A DNA stretch of 58,980 nt from Deltaproteobacteria bacterium RIFOXYD12_FULL_56_24 (GTDB lineage: Bacteria > Desulfobacterota > Desulfobulbia > Desulfobulbales > Desulfurivibrionaceae), in contig MGTD01000048.1 in assembly GCA_001799285.1 (NCBI GenBank), positions 1 through 58,980 on the forward strand, read 5' to 3'. The position numbers were made by a program, and so were the translations under genes. Positions within the stretch are counted from its first letter, which is position 1, and each line of letters starts with the position of its first letter. The notes beneath the pieces are model-generated. The model saw nothing but the letters and a program-made list of their open reading frames with translations. It had not been told where the DNA came from and ran no database searches. Below are positions 37,488 to 47,434 of the stretch, piece after piece.

Positions 37488-38618
37488 TCAACTGTTGTCC
37501 GGCGTGGGATTCAGGCTGAATTTCGGGTTCAGGGCATTGTCGATTACGACCTGCTGGCCGTTGCGCAGCTTGAACACGCCGGTACTGACCACGGTGGCCC
37601 CATCTTCAAGGCCGGAAAGCACGGCGACGAAATCACCGCGGCTTTCTCCGAGGCGGACAAACTGCTGACGTACCACCAGGCCGGTCTTGCCGCTCTTTTC
37701 TTCTTGCCGCTCTTCCACCACGAAGACCGAATCGCCGTAAGGGGCGGGGAGTACGGCGGTGGCGGGGATGGCCAACACCTGGGTTTTGCCGGGCAGCACT
37801 ACGGCCACCGTGGCGAACATGCCGGGGCGCAAGCGTTCGTCCTTGTTGGCCGCGGTGGCCTGCACCCGGACATTGCGGGTGGCGCTGTCCGCCTGCGGGT
37901 TGATGGCGGTGATCTTGCCGGCCACGGTCCGGCCGGGCAGGGCGTCGGAGGTTATCCGCACCGGCAGGCCCGGCTTGACTCTGGCCAGCTCCTGCTGGGG
38001 CAGCATGAAATTGATAAACATCGGATCCATGGCTTGGAGGGAAACAATGGGCTCGCCTTCCTTGAGGCTCTGCCCCAGATTGACCAACCGGATGCCGAGA
38101 CGGCCGGAGAATGGGGCCAGGATGGTTTTTTTGGCGATGGCGGCCCGGATCGTATCGGCCTGGGCCATCGCCTGCTTGAATTTCGCCTCTCCGTCATCGT
38201 AGGCTGCCTTGGAAACGGCGTTAGTCTCGATGAGGAGACGGAGTCGCTCGAAATTGGCCTTGGCCAGGGCTGCCTCCGCTTCAGCCGCCTGGAGTTGCGC
38301 CTTCTCGGAAGAAGTATCCTGTTGGAGCAGAAGGCTGCCCGCCTTTATCCAGGTGCCAGGGGTAAAGGCAAGGCGCGTCACCTTGCCGGGCAGCTCGGCG
38401 GCAACGGTCACGCCTTGCACTGCTTCCAGCGAGCCTACGGCGGGCAGGGTGGCCTCCCAGGACTCCGGGTGGGGCTGGGCCGTGGTTACCGTTTCGGGCG
38501 GTGGGGTGAAACTCTTGCCGCTCTTCACCATTTTGAAGATCTGTAACCCCTTGATGCCGGCAAGGATACCGACCACCAGCAGCAGGCCGAGGAGGGAAAG
38601 AAGGAGGCGTTTTTTCAT
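37488..38618 (-). CDS. RND efflux periplasmic adaptor (membrane fusion protein)
   Basis: 376 aa. An N-terminal anchor or signal (KRLLLSLLGLLLVVGILAG) is followed by the barrel-sandwich hybrid half-motifs (LPAVGSLEAVQGVTVAAELP and TILAPFSGRLGIRLVNLGQ), a coiled-coil hairpin of alanine-rich helices (residues about 105-165), a beta-barrel domain and a membrane-proximal domain (AIPATAVLPAPYGDSVFVVE). It links the inner-membrane pump to an outer-membrane channel. It is first in the operon; the MITE between it and the pump gene may alter their ratio. Confidence 0.93.
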   Translation of the reverse strand: MKKRLLLSLLGLLLVVGILAGIKGLQIFKMVKSGKSFTPPPETVTTAQPHPESWEATLPAVGSLEAVQGVTVAAELPGKVTRLAFTPGTWIKAGSLLLQQDTSSEKAQLQAAEAEAALAKANFERLRLLIETNAVSKAAYDDGEAKFKQAMAQADTIRAAIAKKTILAPFSGRLGIRLVNLGQSLKEGEPIVSLQAMDPMFINFMLPQQELARVKPGLPVRITSDALPGRTVAGKITAINPQADSATRNVRVQATAANKDERLRPGMFATVAVVLPGKTQVLAIPATAVLPAPYGDSVFVVEERQEEKSGKTGLVVRQQFVRLGESRGDFVAVLSGLEDGATVVSTGVFKLRNGQQVVIDNALNPKFSLNPTPDNS

Positions 38619-38792
38619 GGGCGGTATTCTTTTGAGGAAGTGTGAGGGTGGATTGTTAAAAGATAAGTTAAACGCATATTTGACTTATCCCCCATGTCAC
38701 GTCAAGGGTTTTTTGGCCATTCACCTAAATGCCCCCGACACCGATAATGCTCGCCATCAAATGAAAAGGATTATGTAGTTTGTTTTTATTGC

Positions 38793-38805
38793 CAAAAATG
38801 TAACA
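38793..38805 (+). repeat. 13-mer CAAAAATGTAACA, copy upstream of glnK
   Basis: The same 13-mer occurs at 43433-43445 in the nifA-nifH intergenic region, with a related inverted copy at 43538-43549. A candidate operator shared by nitrogen promoters. The rest of 38619-39043 holds only AT-rich promoter DNA. Confidence 0.4.
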
Positions 38806-38945
38806 AAAAAGAGATCTTCATCATAATTTATTAACATAAATGTATCGTATTTTGCGTAAGGCAATTTCTTGGCCAGTTTTCATCTTCCTGTTTAATTTGT
38901 TTTATATCGATATGTTATGCGTTTTGCTCCATTCTTTTTAGTTGC

Positions 38946-38961
38946 TGGCACGCTCTTTGAA
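38946..38961 (+). promoter_or_regulatory. Sigma-54 promoter candidate for glnK-amtB
   Basis: TGGCACG-CTCT-TTGAA: the -24 box is a perfect match, while the -12 box has GA where GC is the consensus. It lies 83 nt upstream of the glnK start. An NtrC or NifA activator would be needed. I found no clear TGT-N10-ACA site here. Confidence 0.5.
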
Positions 38962-39019
38962 TAATCGGTGAGCCAAGAGTATCACACTCGCTGGTAAGCG
39001 TGGGGAATTTTCATGATGA

Positions 39020-39382
<363 letters not shown>

Positions 39383-39427
39383 GGAAGTATTATGAGTGAC
39401 ATCAAATCAACCCATGAGGATATTTCA

Positions 39428-40843
39428 ATGAACATGTCTATTGCAAAAAAAATGGTCCTGCCCCTGACCATGGCTATGGTTGCCCTGGCCGGGACCGCCC
39501 TGGGCGCGGAGGGCGTCGCCGAGGTTGCCGGCGCTGTCGCCGAAGTTGCTGCCCCCGCGGTCGAAGCAGCCAGCGCTACTGCGGAAGTTGCCGTTAAAGC
39601 TGCCGAAGTCACTGGCGCAACCGCCCTTTATGTTGTCAATAATACCTGGATGATGGTGGCCACCTTGCTGGTGTTTATCATGCATCTCGGTTTTGCCACC
39701 CTTGAGGCCGGGCTGTGCCGGTCGAAAAACACGGTCAACATCCTTTTCAAGAATACCGCCATTGTGGCCATCGGGCTTTTGACCTACGCGGTGATTGGTT
39801 TCAACTTGATGTACCCTGGTGATTTTTCCATTCCGGGCATTTTTGGTTTCTCCGGTTTTGGTATCGGGGTAGATCCGGAGAACATGATGGTTGCCGGAAA
39901 GGACGGGGTGGGGATTTACACCTACTGGACCGATTTCATCTTTCAGGCCATGTTTGCAGCCACTGCGGCTACCATCGTTTCCGGGGCGGTTGCCGAACGG
40001 GTTAAGCTGCACAGTTTCTTGATCTTTACCATAATCTATGTGGGACTGGTCTATCCCTGGGTAGGAAGCTGGAAGTGGGGTAAAGGCTGGCTGGACGCTA
40101 TGGGATTTTATGACTTCGCCGGTTCGACTTTGGTCCATTCCGTGGGCGGCTGGGCCTCGCTGGCCGCAGTGATGCTGCTCGGACCCCGTCTTGGCAAGTA
40201 TGTCGGTAATAGCATTAAACCGATCATGGGCCATAGCATGCCCCTGGCAACCATTGGTGTTTTTATGCTCTGGCTTGGCTGGTTTGGCTTTAACGGTGGC
40301 TCGGTGCTATCTGCCGATCCTGCCTTGGTATCCTTTGTTTTTGTAACCACCTGTCTTGCCGCCGCCGCCGGTTTGGCCGGCGCCGTCATCCTGAGCTGGA
40401 TGATCCAGAAAAAGCCGGATCTGAGCATGGCCCTTAACGGGGTGCTTGCCGGATTGGTCGGGATTACTGCTGGCGCCGATGTGGTCAGCGTGATGAATTC
40501 CGTGGTGATCGGTTTTATTGCCGGACTTCTGGTTGTTGCTTCGGTCATGATCTTTGATCGGGTAAAGCTTGATGATCCGGTCGGCGCTCTTTCCGTCCAT
40601 CTCGTCTGCTGTATCTGGGGCACCTTGGCGGTGGGAATTTTCAGCGCGGCCCATTCCTTTACGACCCAGTTGATCGGGGTGGCTGCCTACGGCGCAGCCT
40701 GCTTTCCCGCTGCTTTTGTCATCTTTTTTCTCTTGAAGGTTACCCTTGGTATCCGGGTTGATGCGGAAGAGGAGATGAGGGGGCTGGATGTAGGTGAGCA
40801 CGGCATGGAAGCATATGCCGGCTTTGAGATTAAAAACGTCTAG
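39428..40843 (+). CDS. amtB: Ammonium transporter
   Basis: About 471 aa from ATG 39428 behind GAGGA, giving a signal peptide (LPLTMAMVALAGTALGA); ATG 39392 would add 12 residues and is possible. A curious Ala/Val/Glu-rich segment (residues about 27-62 of mature sequence, repeats of EVA and AAE) precedes the eleven-span core. Core motifs: FATLEAGLCRSKNTVNIL, DFAGSTLVHSVGGWASLAA (twin-histidine pore, first His) and SVHLVCCIWGTLAVG (second His). It conducts ammonium across the inner membrane and is gated by GlnK. Confidence 0.93.
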   Translation: MNMSIAKKMVLPLTMAMVALAGTALGAEGVAEVAGAVAEVAAPAVEAASATAEVAVKAAEVTGATALYVVNNTWMMVATLLVFIMHLGFATLEAGLCRSKNTVNILFKNTAIVAIGLLTYAVIGFNLMYPGDFSIPGIFGFSGFGIGVDPENMMVAGKDGVGIYTYWTDFIFQAMFAATAATIVSGAVAERVKLHSFLIFTIIYVGLVYPWVGSWKWGKGWLDAMGFYDFAGSTLVHSVGGWASLAAVMLLGPRLGKYVGNSIKPIMGHSMPLATIGVFMLWLGWFGFNGGSVLSADPALVSFVFVTTCLAAAAGLAGAVILSWMIQKKPDLSMALNGVLAGLVGITAGADVVSVMNSVVIGFIAGLLVVASVMIFDRVKLDDPVGALSVHLVCCIWGTLAVGIFSAAHSFTTQLIGVAAYGAACFPAAFVIFFLLKVTLGIRVDAEEEMRGLDVGEHGMEAYAGFEIKNV

Positions 40844-40864
40844 CTTGTTTTTCCGAACAATAAT

Positions 40865-40914
40865 AATCCCGGGACCGAAGGGGGCCACCTCTCCGGTCCC
40901 GGGATTCCTTTCTT
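40865..40914 (+). terminator. Terminator after amtB
   Basis: A 13-bp perfect stem, AATCCCGGGACCG (40865-40877) with CGGTCCCGGGATT (40894-40906), followed by CCTTTCTT. Confidence 0.8.
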
Positions 40915-40940
40915 GAAGAATCACTCTGAAAACAAAAAAA

Positions 40941-41660
40941 ATGAAACTCCTCGTTTTGCAACATACCCCTTGGGCCGGACCCGGGCGACTGCTTCTTGAG
41001 GCGTTCACCAGGCACCGGCTCGATTTTGATCTCGTCAAGGTCTGGCAGGATTGGATCCCCGACTTCAACGATTACGGGGCGATCATTCTTTTGGGAGGTT
41101 CACCCAGTGTCGATCAGGAGGAGAAATACCCGTTTCTCGTAGAGGAAAAACGGTTCATCAAAAGGGCGATCGGTGCGGACAAGCCTATTCTAGGCTTCTG
41201 TCTCGGTCATCAACTGCTGGCCTCGGTACTCGGCGCCCAGATCGGGCCGAACTTCAAGCCGAGCATCGGCTTTGTTCAGGGGCATCTCACTCACGATGGC
41301 CGGGAGTACCCGGCCTTCAGGAATCTCGGCAAGGCCTTGCCCATGTTCAAGTGGCACAGCCAGATGGTGCTGGAGCCGTTGCCCAAACATTTCTCTCTGC
41401 TCGCCACCTCGGAGCAATGCCAGGTGGAGGCCTTTTCCCTTGAGCAGCGACCGCACATCCTCGGCTTGCAGTTTGACAACCAGGCCGCGGATGCCGAGGA
41501 TATCAGCCACTGGCTGGAACAGGACTGGCAGTGGCTGGCCTCGTTTCGCTCCCTGGTGGTGCGGCCCGCCGATCTGCTGGCCGAGGCCAGGCGCTTGCGG
41601 ACGCGGATTTCCGACGATTTTCAGCAGTTTTTCCGTGATTATCTAAGCCTTATCTCTTGA
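40941..41660 (+). CDS. Class I glutamine amidotransferase-like protein, triad incomplete
   Basis: 239 aa. The fold is that of GuaA-type class I amidotransferases: LLVLQHTPWAGPG, ILLGGSPSVDQEE, the nucleophile elbow GFCLGHQLLASVLGA (cysteine present) and PMFKWHSQMV. The position that normally reads G-x-QFHPE reads LGLQFDNQ, so both the histidine and glutamate of the catalytic triad are replaced. Glutaminase activity is therefore doubtful. It lies between the amtB terminator and a strong bidirectional terminator, so it is its own transcription unit in a nitrogen-related region. Confidence 0.85.
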   Translation: MKLLVLQHTPWAGPGRLLLEAFTRHRLDFDLVKVWQDWIPDFNDYGAIILLGGSPSVDQEEKYPFLVEEKRFIKRAIGADKPILGFCLGHQLLASVLGAQIGPNFKPSIGFVQGHLTHDGREYPAFRNLGKALPMFKWHSQMVLEPLPKHFSLLATSEQCQVEAFSLEQRPHILGLQFDNQAADAEDISHWLEQDWQWLASFRSLVVRPADLLAEARRLRTRISDDFQQFFRDYLSLIS

Positions 41661-41693
41661 TTGTTCTGTAAGGGAACAGGCCGCTAAAAATGT

Positions 41694-41733
41694 AAGCCGG
41701 GTTTTCCCTTGCGTGGGAAAACCCGGCTTTTTT
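41694..41733. terminator. Bidirectional terminator between the amidotransferase-like gene and nifA
   Basis: A 15-bp perfect stem, AAGCCGGGTTTTCCC (41694-41708) with its complement (41715-41729) and a 6-nt loop, followed by a T run on the plus strand. It separates convergent genes and ends within the nifA stop codon. Confidence 0.9.
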
Positions 41734-43339
41734 AGTGGGAAAAATCCGGCAGGACAATATCGTATTTCTTGATGCGGTAGCCCATCTGGCGCTGGGTCAG
41801 GCCCAGCTCCCGGGCTGCCCTGGCCTGCACCCATCCGTGCCGCCGCAGGGCCGCGACCACCTCTTCCTTTTCCATATCCTTCAAGGACTTGTGCGTGGCT
41901 TTGCCGGGCAGCGGCACGCCGGTCGGTCCCGGCCCTTCCGCGAGAGGCGGGGCAAGGCGGCAGGATGGCGGGGCTAACATCTCTGTTTCCGGTTCTGCCG
42001 TGATATAACTGGGCAGCTCTCGAGATACGATGGCGTCGCTGTCCGCCATGATCACCAGCCGCTCGATAAGGTTCTGGAGTTCGCGGACGTTGCCGGGCCA
42101 GGAGTAGCTGCAGAGAAGCTGAACCACCGGGCTGGACAGGCGTACTTCCCGTTTGTTCATGCGGTTGCTCTCCCGCAGGAAGTGGTCGAGGAGCAGGGGG
42201 ATGTCTTCCCTGCGCTCCCTGAGCGGCGGCAGTACCACGGGAACCACGCTGAGGCGGTAAAAAAGATCTGCCCGGAAACTCCCCTGCTCAACGCATTCTT
42301 CCAGGATGCGGTTGGTGGCGGCAATGACCCGGACATTGACCGTGATGGTCTGGGTGCCGCCCAGCCGCTCGAACGCCTGCTCCTGCAGCACCCTGAGTAG
42401 CTTGGCTTGCAGAGGCAGGGGCAGCTCCCCCACTTCGTCGAGAAAGATGGTGCCGCCGTCGGCCAGTTCGAAGCGCCCTTTCTTTAGGCCGACCGCGCCG
42501 GTGAAGGCGCCCTTTTCGTGACCGAGCAGCTCGCTTTCCAGAAGATTTTCCGGCAGGGCCGCGCAGTTGATCTTGATAAAGGGCTTGTCGGCGCGCGGGC
42601 TTGCCTGGTGGATGGCCCGCGCGACCAGCTCCTTGCCGGTGCCGGATTCGCCCAGGAGCAGGGCGGTGGCCCGGCTGGGCGCCACCTTGTCGATGTAGTT
42701 GTACACATCCTGGATTCGCTTGCACTGGCCGATGATATTGTGCAGGTTGTAACGGCTGCGCAGCTCTTTTTTGAGCAGCAGGTTTTCCTCCACCAGGACC
42801 TGCTGTTTGTGGGAGACCGCCTTGTGCAGCCGCAAAAACTGGGCAATGAGCATGGCGACCACGGTGAGAAAGCGAATGTCTTCCTCCGGGGATATTTCCT
42901 GGCCGAACAGGCGATCCACCGAAAGGACGCCGACCGGTCCCTCCGGCAGCATGACCGGGACGCCGATAAAGGAGATTTCTCCCTTTGGAAGATTGGCGCG
43001 GGCGCCGGTCCGGTTCAAAAAGAGCGGTTCGCGGTGAATGTCCGGCACTACAAAAGGAAAGGCGCTTTGAAAGATGCGGCCGATCACCCCTTCGTCGGGC
43101 CGGTAGATGCCTCGTTTCTCCTCCACTTTGCTGAGGCCGTAGGAGGCGGCAATGGAAAGGTGCTCACCGCCTTCTTCCTGCAGGACCAGGGTGGCTCGCT
43201 CCATGCGCAGGGTGTCGTGCAGGATCTCCAATATTTCGGCCAGGGTTTTCCTGATGTCCAGGGCGGAGCCGATGAGCTGGCTTATCTGATAGAGAGCCTG
43301 CAGTTCAAGGCGTTCGGTGGGGTAGTCTGGTTTGGGCAT
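41732..43339 (-). CDS. nifA: Nif-specific sigma-54 activator NifA
   Basis: 535 aa from ATG 43339 (the open frame upstream has no conserved sequence). N-terminal GAF domain about 25-175 ([20 protein letters not shown]); AAA+ domain with Walker A GESGTGKE (230-237) and sigma-54 contact loop GAFTGA (277-282); C-terminal Fis-type helix-turn-helix ([20 protein letters not shown]). The linker before the helix-turn-helix has one cysteine and not the paired cysteines of oxygen-sensitive NifA. It is divergent from nifH, and its expected site lies at 43635. Confidence 0.94.
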   Translation of the reverse strand: MPKPDYPTERLELQALYQISQLIGSALDIRKTLAEILEILHDTLRMERATLVLQEEGGEHLSIAASYGLSKVEEKRGIYRPDEGVIGRIFQSAFPFVVPDIHREPLFLNRTGARANLPKGEISFIGVPVMLPEGPVGVLSVDRLFGQEISPEEDIRFLTVVAMLIAQFLRLHKAVSHKQQVLVEENLLLKKELRSRYNLHNIIGQCKRIQDVYNYIDKVAPSRATALLLGESGTGKELVARAIHQASPRADKPFIKINCAALPENLLESELLGHEKGAFTGAVGLKKGRFELADGGTIFLDEVGELPLPLQAKLLRVLQEQAFERLGGTQTITVNVRVIAATNRILEECVEQGSFRADLFYRLSVVPVVLPPLRERREDIPLLLDHFLRESNRMNKREVRLSSPVVQLLCSYSWPGNVRELQNLIERLVIMADSDAIVSRELPSYITAEPETEMLAPPSCRLAPPLAEGPGPTGVPLPGKATHKSLKDMEKEEVVAALRRHGWVQARAARELGLTQRQMGYRIKKYDIVLPDFSH

Positions 43340-43432
43340 GGGCTTGGTCCGCCTCTGCTGGTGCGTGCTGGGATTGAAATTTAAATCGCTGGTTTTCAGG
43401 TAGATGGTTAAGCAAAAAATGTTCCAATGCTT

Positions 43433-43445
43433 CAAAAATGTAACA
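43433..43445 (+). repeat. 13-mer CAAAAATGTAACA, copy upstream of nifA
   Basis: Identical to 38793-38805. Related strings: GTTACATTTTGG at 43538-43549 (inverted) and ACATAAATGTA around 43572, the latter also found near 38834 upstream of glnK. Confidence 0.4.
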
Positions 43446-43634
43446 TTATGAATTAGTATAATATATAACTATTTGAAATTAAAAATAAATATATTAGCCG
43501 TAGTCATGCAGCAAGTTGGCCTGCCCACGCAAAAAAAGTTACATTTTGGGAGGGCAGTTTTTTGCTTAACAACATAAATGTAAGTAAATTCCCTTCTCAG
43601 CTCATTTTCCAAAGTGGCATCCGACCTTCCGTTT

Positions 43635-44674
<1,040 letters not shown>

Positions 44675-44704
44675 TACCTTCGCCAATATTATTTTAGATA
44701 AATT

Positions 44705-44883
44705 GTAACTACTCAGCTTGATGCCGGAATTAAACAAAAGCCACAGAATGTAACTGCTCCGTAGTGCCGCAGATGCGCGTGTCAGTCGTCGGCAGAAGTG
44801 TCCGACCAAGAGGCCTGCGAAGTGTGCTGTTCGCACATGAGCAGGCCGATGACAAAGCAGATGTGGTGCTGCTGAGCAGTTAC
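44705..44883 (+). mobile_element. IS66-type MITE, copy 3, between nifH and nifI1
   Basis: 179 bp with termini GTAACTACTCAGC and GCTGAGCAGTTAC (inverse, 12 of 13 match) and an 8-bp direct repeat GATAAATT on both sides (44697-44704 and 44884-44891). Internal sequence is largely different from copies 1 and 2 but shares GTGCCGCAGAT and TCGTCGGCAGAAGTG with copy 1 and the block near GCCTGCGAAGTGTGCTGTT with copy 4. Non-coding. Confidence 0.88.
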
Positions 44884-44944
44884 GATAAATTTCAAAATTA
44901 CCGGTCAGGTGACAGCACCCGCCGGCAAGCATGGAGATACGGCT

Positions 44945-45298
44945 ATGATGATTATGATTCGATCAATTATTCGCCCTGAAAAGGCAGATGCAGTTTTGGC
45001 GGCTCTCATGGATGCGGGTTTTCCGGCCGTCACCAAATATGCCGTTGCTGGTCGCGGCAAACAACGCGGTATTAAAATCGGCGAGGTCACCTATGACGAG
45101 CTCCCCAAGGTCATGCTGATGAGTGTAGTCAATGCGGCAGACAAGGACTTCGTCATTCAAACCGTAATGGATACGGCCCGCACCAAAGGCAAAGGTGCAT
45201 TTGGTGATGGTAAGATTTTTGTCAGCGAGGTGGAGGAAGCCTACACCATTAGTTCAGGTGCCAAGGAGGCCGCCGCCTCAGAGGGGGTGCCGGCATGA
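44945..45298 (+). CDS. nifI1: Nitrogenase-regulating PII protein NifI1
   Basis: 117 aa from ATG 44945; GGAGA precedes it. PII fold: MIRSIIRPEKADAVLAALMD, then the NifI1-type T-loop region GRGKQRGIKIGEVTYDELPK, which lacks the uridylylation tyrosine context of GlnK, and KGKGAFGDGKIFVSEVEEAY. NifI1 and NifI2 together bind the MoFe protein and block it when 2-oxoglutarate is low, that is, in ammonium. It overlaps nifI2 by 4 nt. Confidence 0.94.
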   Translation: MMIMIRSIIRPEKADAVLAALMDAGFPAVTKYAVAGRGKQRGIKIGEVTYDELPKVMLMSVVNAADKDFVIQTVMDTARTKGKGAFGDGKIFVSEVEEAYTISSGAKEAAASEGVPA

Positions 45299-45669
45299 AA
45301 GAAGTGATCGCTATTGTGCGTATCAATATGATGAACCAGACCAAGCAGGCTCTTACCGATTGCGGGATTGACGCCTTCTTTGCCCATGAGGCTCACGGTC
45401 GCGGCAAGGGGTTTGTCAATCCCCATGTTTTGGAGGGTGCGGAACAAGGGTATGAAGAGGCCGCTTCCCTGCTTGGGGAAAAAGGCAAGCTCTACCCGAA
45501 ACGCCTGGTTACCGTGGTAGTAGAAGACAAGCAGGTGGCTTGCGTCGTGCAGACAATTATCAACATAAACCAGACCGGTATGCCGGGCGACGGCAAGGTG
45601 TTTGTCTTGCCGATAAGCGATGCCGTCAGGGTCAGGACTGGAGAGGTGGGCGTTAAGTCCATCTTATAG
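45295..45669 (+). CDS. nifI2: Nitrogenase-regulating PII protein NifI2
   Basis: 124 aa. It starts MKEVIAIVRINMMNQTKQAL and carries the longer NifI2-type T-loop (AHGRGKGFVNPHVLEGAEQG, then a further 20 residues) before RLVTVVVEDKQVACVVQTII and the C-loop GMPGDGKVFVLPISDAVRVR. It forms a complex with NifI1. The start overlaps the nifI1 stop (ATGA), as usual for the pair. nifD follows after 11 nt. Confidence 0.94.
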   Translation: MKEVIAIVRINMMNQTKQALTDCGIDAFFAHEAHGRGKGFVNPHVLEGAEQGYEEAASLLGEKGKLYPKRLVTVVVEDKQVACVVQTIININQTGMPGDGKVFVLPISDAVRVRTGEVGVKSIL

Positions 45670-45680
45670 GGGGAGAGATA

Positions 45681-47321
45681 ATGGCTACAGCAACGAAAAA
45701 AAAGATGGTGCAGTGGGATGCGACCGACATCAAGGCAGAACTTCTTTCGAAGTATCCGCCTAAGGTGGCCCGCAAACGCGCCAAGCAGATAATGATCAAC
45801 GAGGCCCTGCAGAATGATACCCCTGCGCTCACTGCAAACGTGCGGACTATTCCGGGGATCATGACTATGCGCGGTTGCACATACGCCGGTTGCAAAGGCG
45901 TTATCATGGGGCCCACTCGTGACATCGTCAACTTAGTTCATGGCCCTATCGGCTGTAGCTTCTATGCCTGGCTGACAAGGCGGAATCAGACCGATGCCGG
46001 TCCTGACGGTGAAAATTACATGAACTACTGCTTTTCCACGGATATGCAGGAGCAAGATATCATCTTTGGCGGTGAAAAGAAGCTGGCCCAGGCGATCCAA
46101 GAGGCCTACGACCTCTTTCATCCTAAATCAATCGCCGTATTTGCCACCTGTCCGGTTGGTTTGATCGGTGATGATATCCACACGGTCACCAAGAACATGA
46201 AGGAGAAATTCGGTGACTGTAATGTCTTCGCTTTTTCCTGTGAAGGCTATAAGGGGGTCAGCCAGTCTGCCGGCCATCATATTGCCAACAATCAGGTTTT
46301 TCGCCATCTTGTCGGTCAGAATGACGAGGTGAAACCGGGCAAGTATAAGATCAACCTGCTGGGTGAGTATAACATCGGCGGCGACGGTTTCGAGATTGAC
46401 CGGATCCTCAAGAAATGCGGCATCACCTGCATCTCGACCTTTTCCGGCAACTCCACCTATGACCAGTTTGTCTCCTCCCATACCGCGGACCTCAATGCGG
46501 TTATGTGCCACCGCTCCATCAACTATGTGGCGGACATGATGGAGACCAAGTACGGCATTCCCTGGGTCAAGGTGAATTTCATCGGCGCCAAGGCCACGGC
46601 CAAGTCGCTGCGCAAGATTGCCGGCTACTTCGGCGAACAAGAGCTTATCGACAAGGTTGAACAAGTTATCGCTGAAGAGATGCCTGCCGTTGAAGCTGCG
46701 CTGCTCAATATCCTGCCCCGCACCGAAGAAAAGACGGTCATGATGTTTGTCGGCGGTTCTCGGGCCCACCATTACAAGGAGCTCTTTGATGAACTTGGCA
46801 TGAAGACCATCTCGGCGGGCTATGAGTTTGGCCATCAGGATGACTACGAAGGCCGCCAGGTGCTGCCCAACATCAAACTTGATGCTGATAGCCGTAACAT
46901 CGAGGAGCTCGAGGTCGAAGCGGACGAAGGCCGCTACCGACCGCGCAAAAGCGACCAGGAGCTTCAGGCCCTCGACCAGGCGGGTTACAAGTTTAAGCAG
47001 TATGACGGCTTGGCAATGGATATGGACAAAGGCACTCTGATTATCGACGATCTTAACCAGTACGAGGCAGAAAAACTGGTGGAAATCATGAAGCCGGATC
47101 TTTTTTGCGCCGGCGTTAAAGAGAAGTATTCCATCCAGAAACTTGGTGTGCCCATGAAGCAGCTTCACAGCTATGACTCCGGCGGCCCTTATGCTGGTTT
47201 TGTCGGGGCCGTCAACTTCTACGAGGAGATCGATCGCTTGGTGAACTCCAAGGTTTGGAGCCATATGAAAGCTCCCTGGCAGAAGAACCCCCAGCTCTCA
47301 GGGTCGTTTAACTGGGAGTGA
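45681..47321 (+). CDS. nifD: Nitrogenase MoFe protein alpha chain NifD
   Basis: 546 aa. P-cluster ligands C66 (MRGCTYAGC), C92 (GPIGCSFYAW) and C157 (FATCPVGLIGDD); FeMo-cofactor ligand C276 (AVMCHRSINYV) and the later histidine in QLHSYDSGGPYAGF. Second-sphere Q195 and H199/H200 (GVSQSAGHH) are kept. So the cofactor site is intact. An insertion around residues 395-455 (EGRQVLPNIKLDADSRNIEE onward) matches the longer NifD of the anaerobe cluster III type. The start follows GGGGAGAG. Confidence 0.97.
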   Translation: MATATKKKMVQWDATDIKAELLSKYPPKVARKRAKQIMINEALQNDTPALTANVRTIPGIMTMRGCTYAGCKGVIMGPTRDIVNLVHGPIGCSFYAWLTRRNQTDAGPDGENYMNYCFSTDMQEQDIIFGGEKKLAQAIQEAYDLFHPKSIAVFATCPVGLIGDDIHTVTKNMKEKFGDCNVFAFSCEGYKGVSQSAGHHIANNQVFRHLVGQNDEVKPGKYKINLLGEYNIGGDGFEIDRILKKCGITCISTFSGNSTYDQFVSSHTADLNAVMCHRSINYVADMMETKYGIPWVKVNFIGAKATAKSLRKIAGYFGEQELIDKVEQVIAEEMPAVEAALLNILPRTEEKTVMMFVGGSRAHHYKELFDELGMKTISAGYEFGHQDDYEGRQVLPNIKLDADSRNIEELEVEADEGRYRPRKSDQELQALDQAGYKFKQYDGLAMDMDKGTLIIDDLNQYEAEKLVEIMKPDLFCAGVKEKYSIQKLGVPMKQLHSYDSGGPYAGFVGAVNFYEEIDRLVNSKVWSHMKAPWQKNPQLSGSFNWE

Positions 47322-47355
47322 GACGGCTACGCCGAGTTGAGAGTTAAAAATGAAA

Positions 47356-47414
47356 AGTGAAAAGTGGAGGGTGGCGGAGATAAATTTATCATTCTCCACT
47401 CTTCGCTTTTCACT
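47356..47414 (+). repeat. Hairpin in the nifD-nifK intergenic gap
   Basis: Arms AGTGAAAAGTGGAG (47356-47369) and CTCCA...CTTTTCACT (47394-47414) pair with a 7-nt internal loop. The 113-nt gap is long for nifDK. No T run follows, so the message is probably read through; the hairpin could affect RNA processing or stability. Confidence 0.5.
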
Positions 47415-47434
47415 CCCCAATTGAGGATACGACC

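Noticed and set aside
37473-38546. 357-aa plus-strand frame opposite the adaptor gene
   Set aside because: Shadow of the adaptor gene, overlapping the MITE end.
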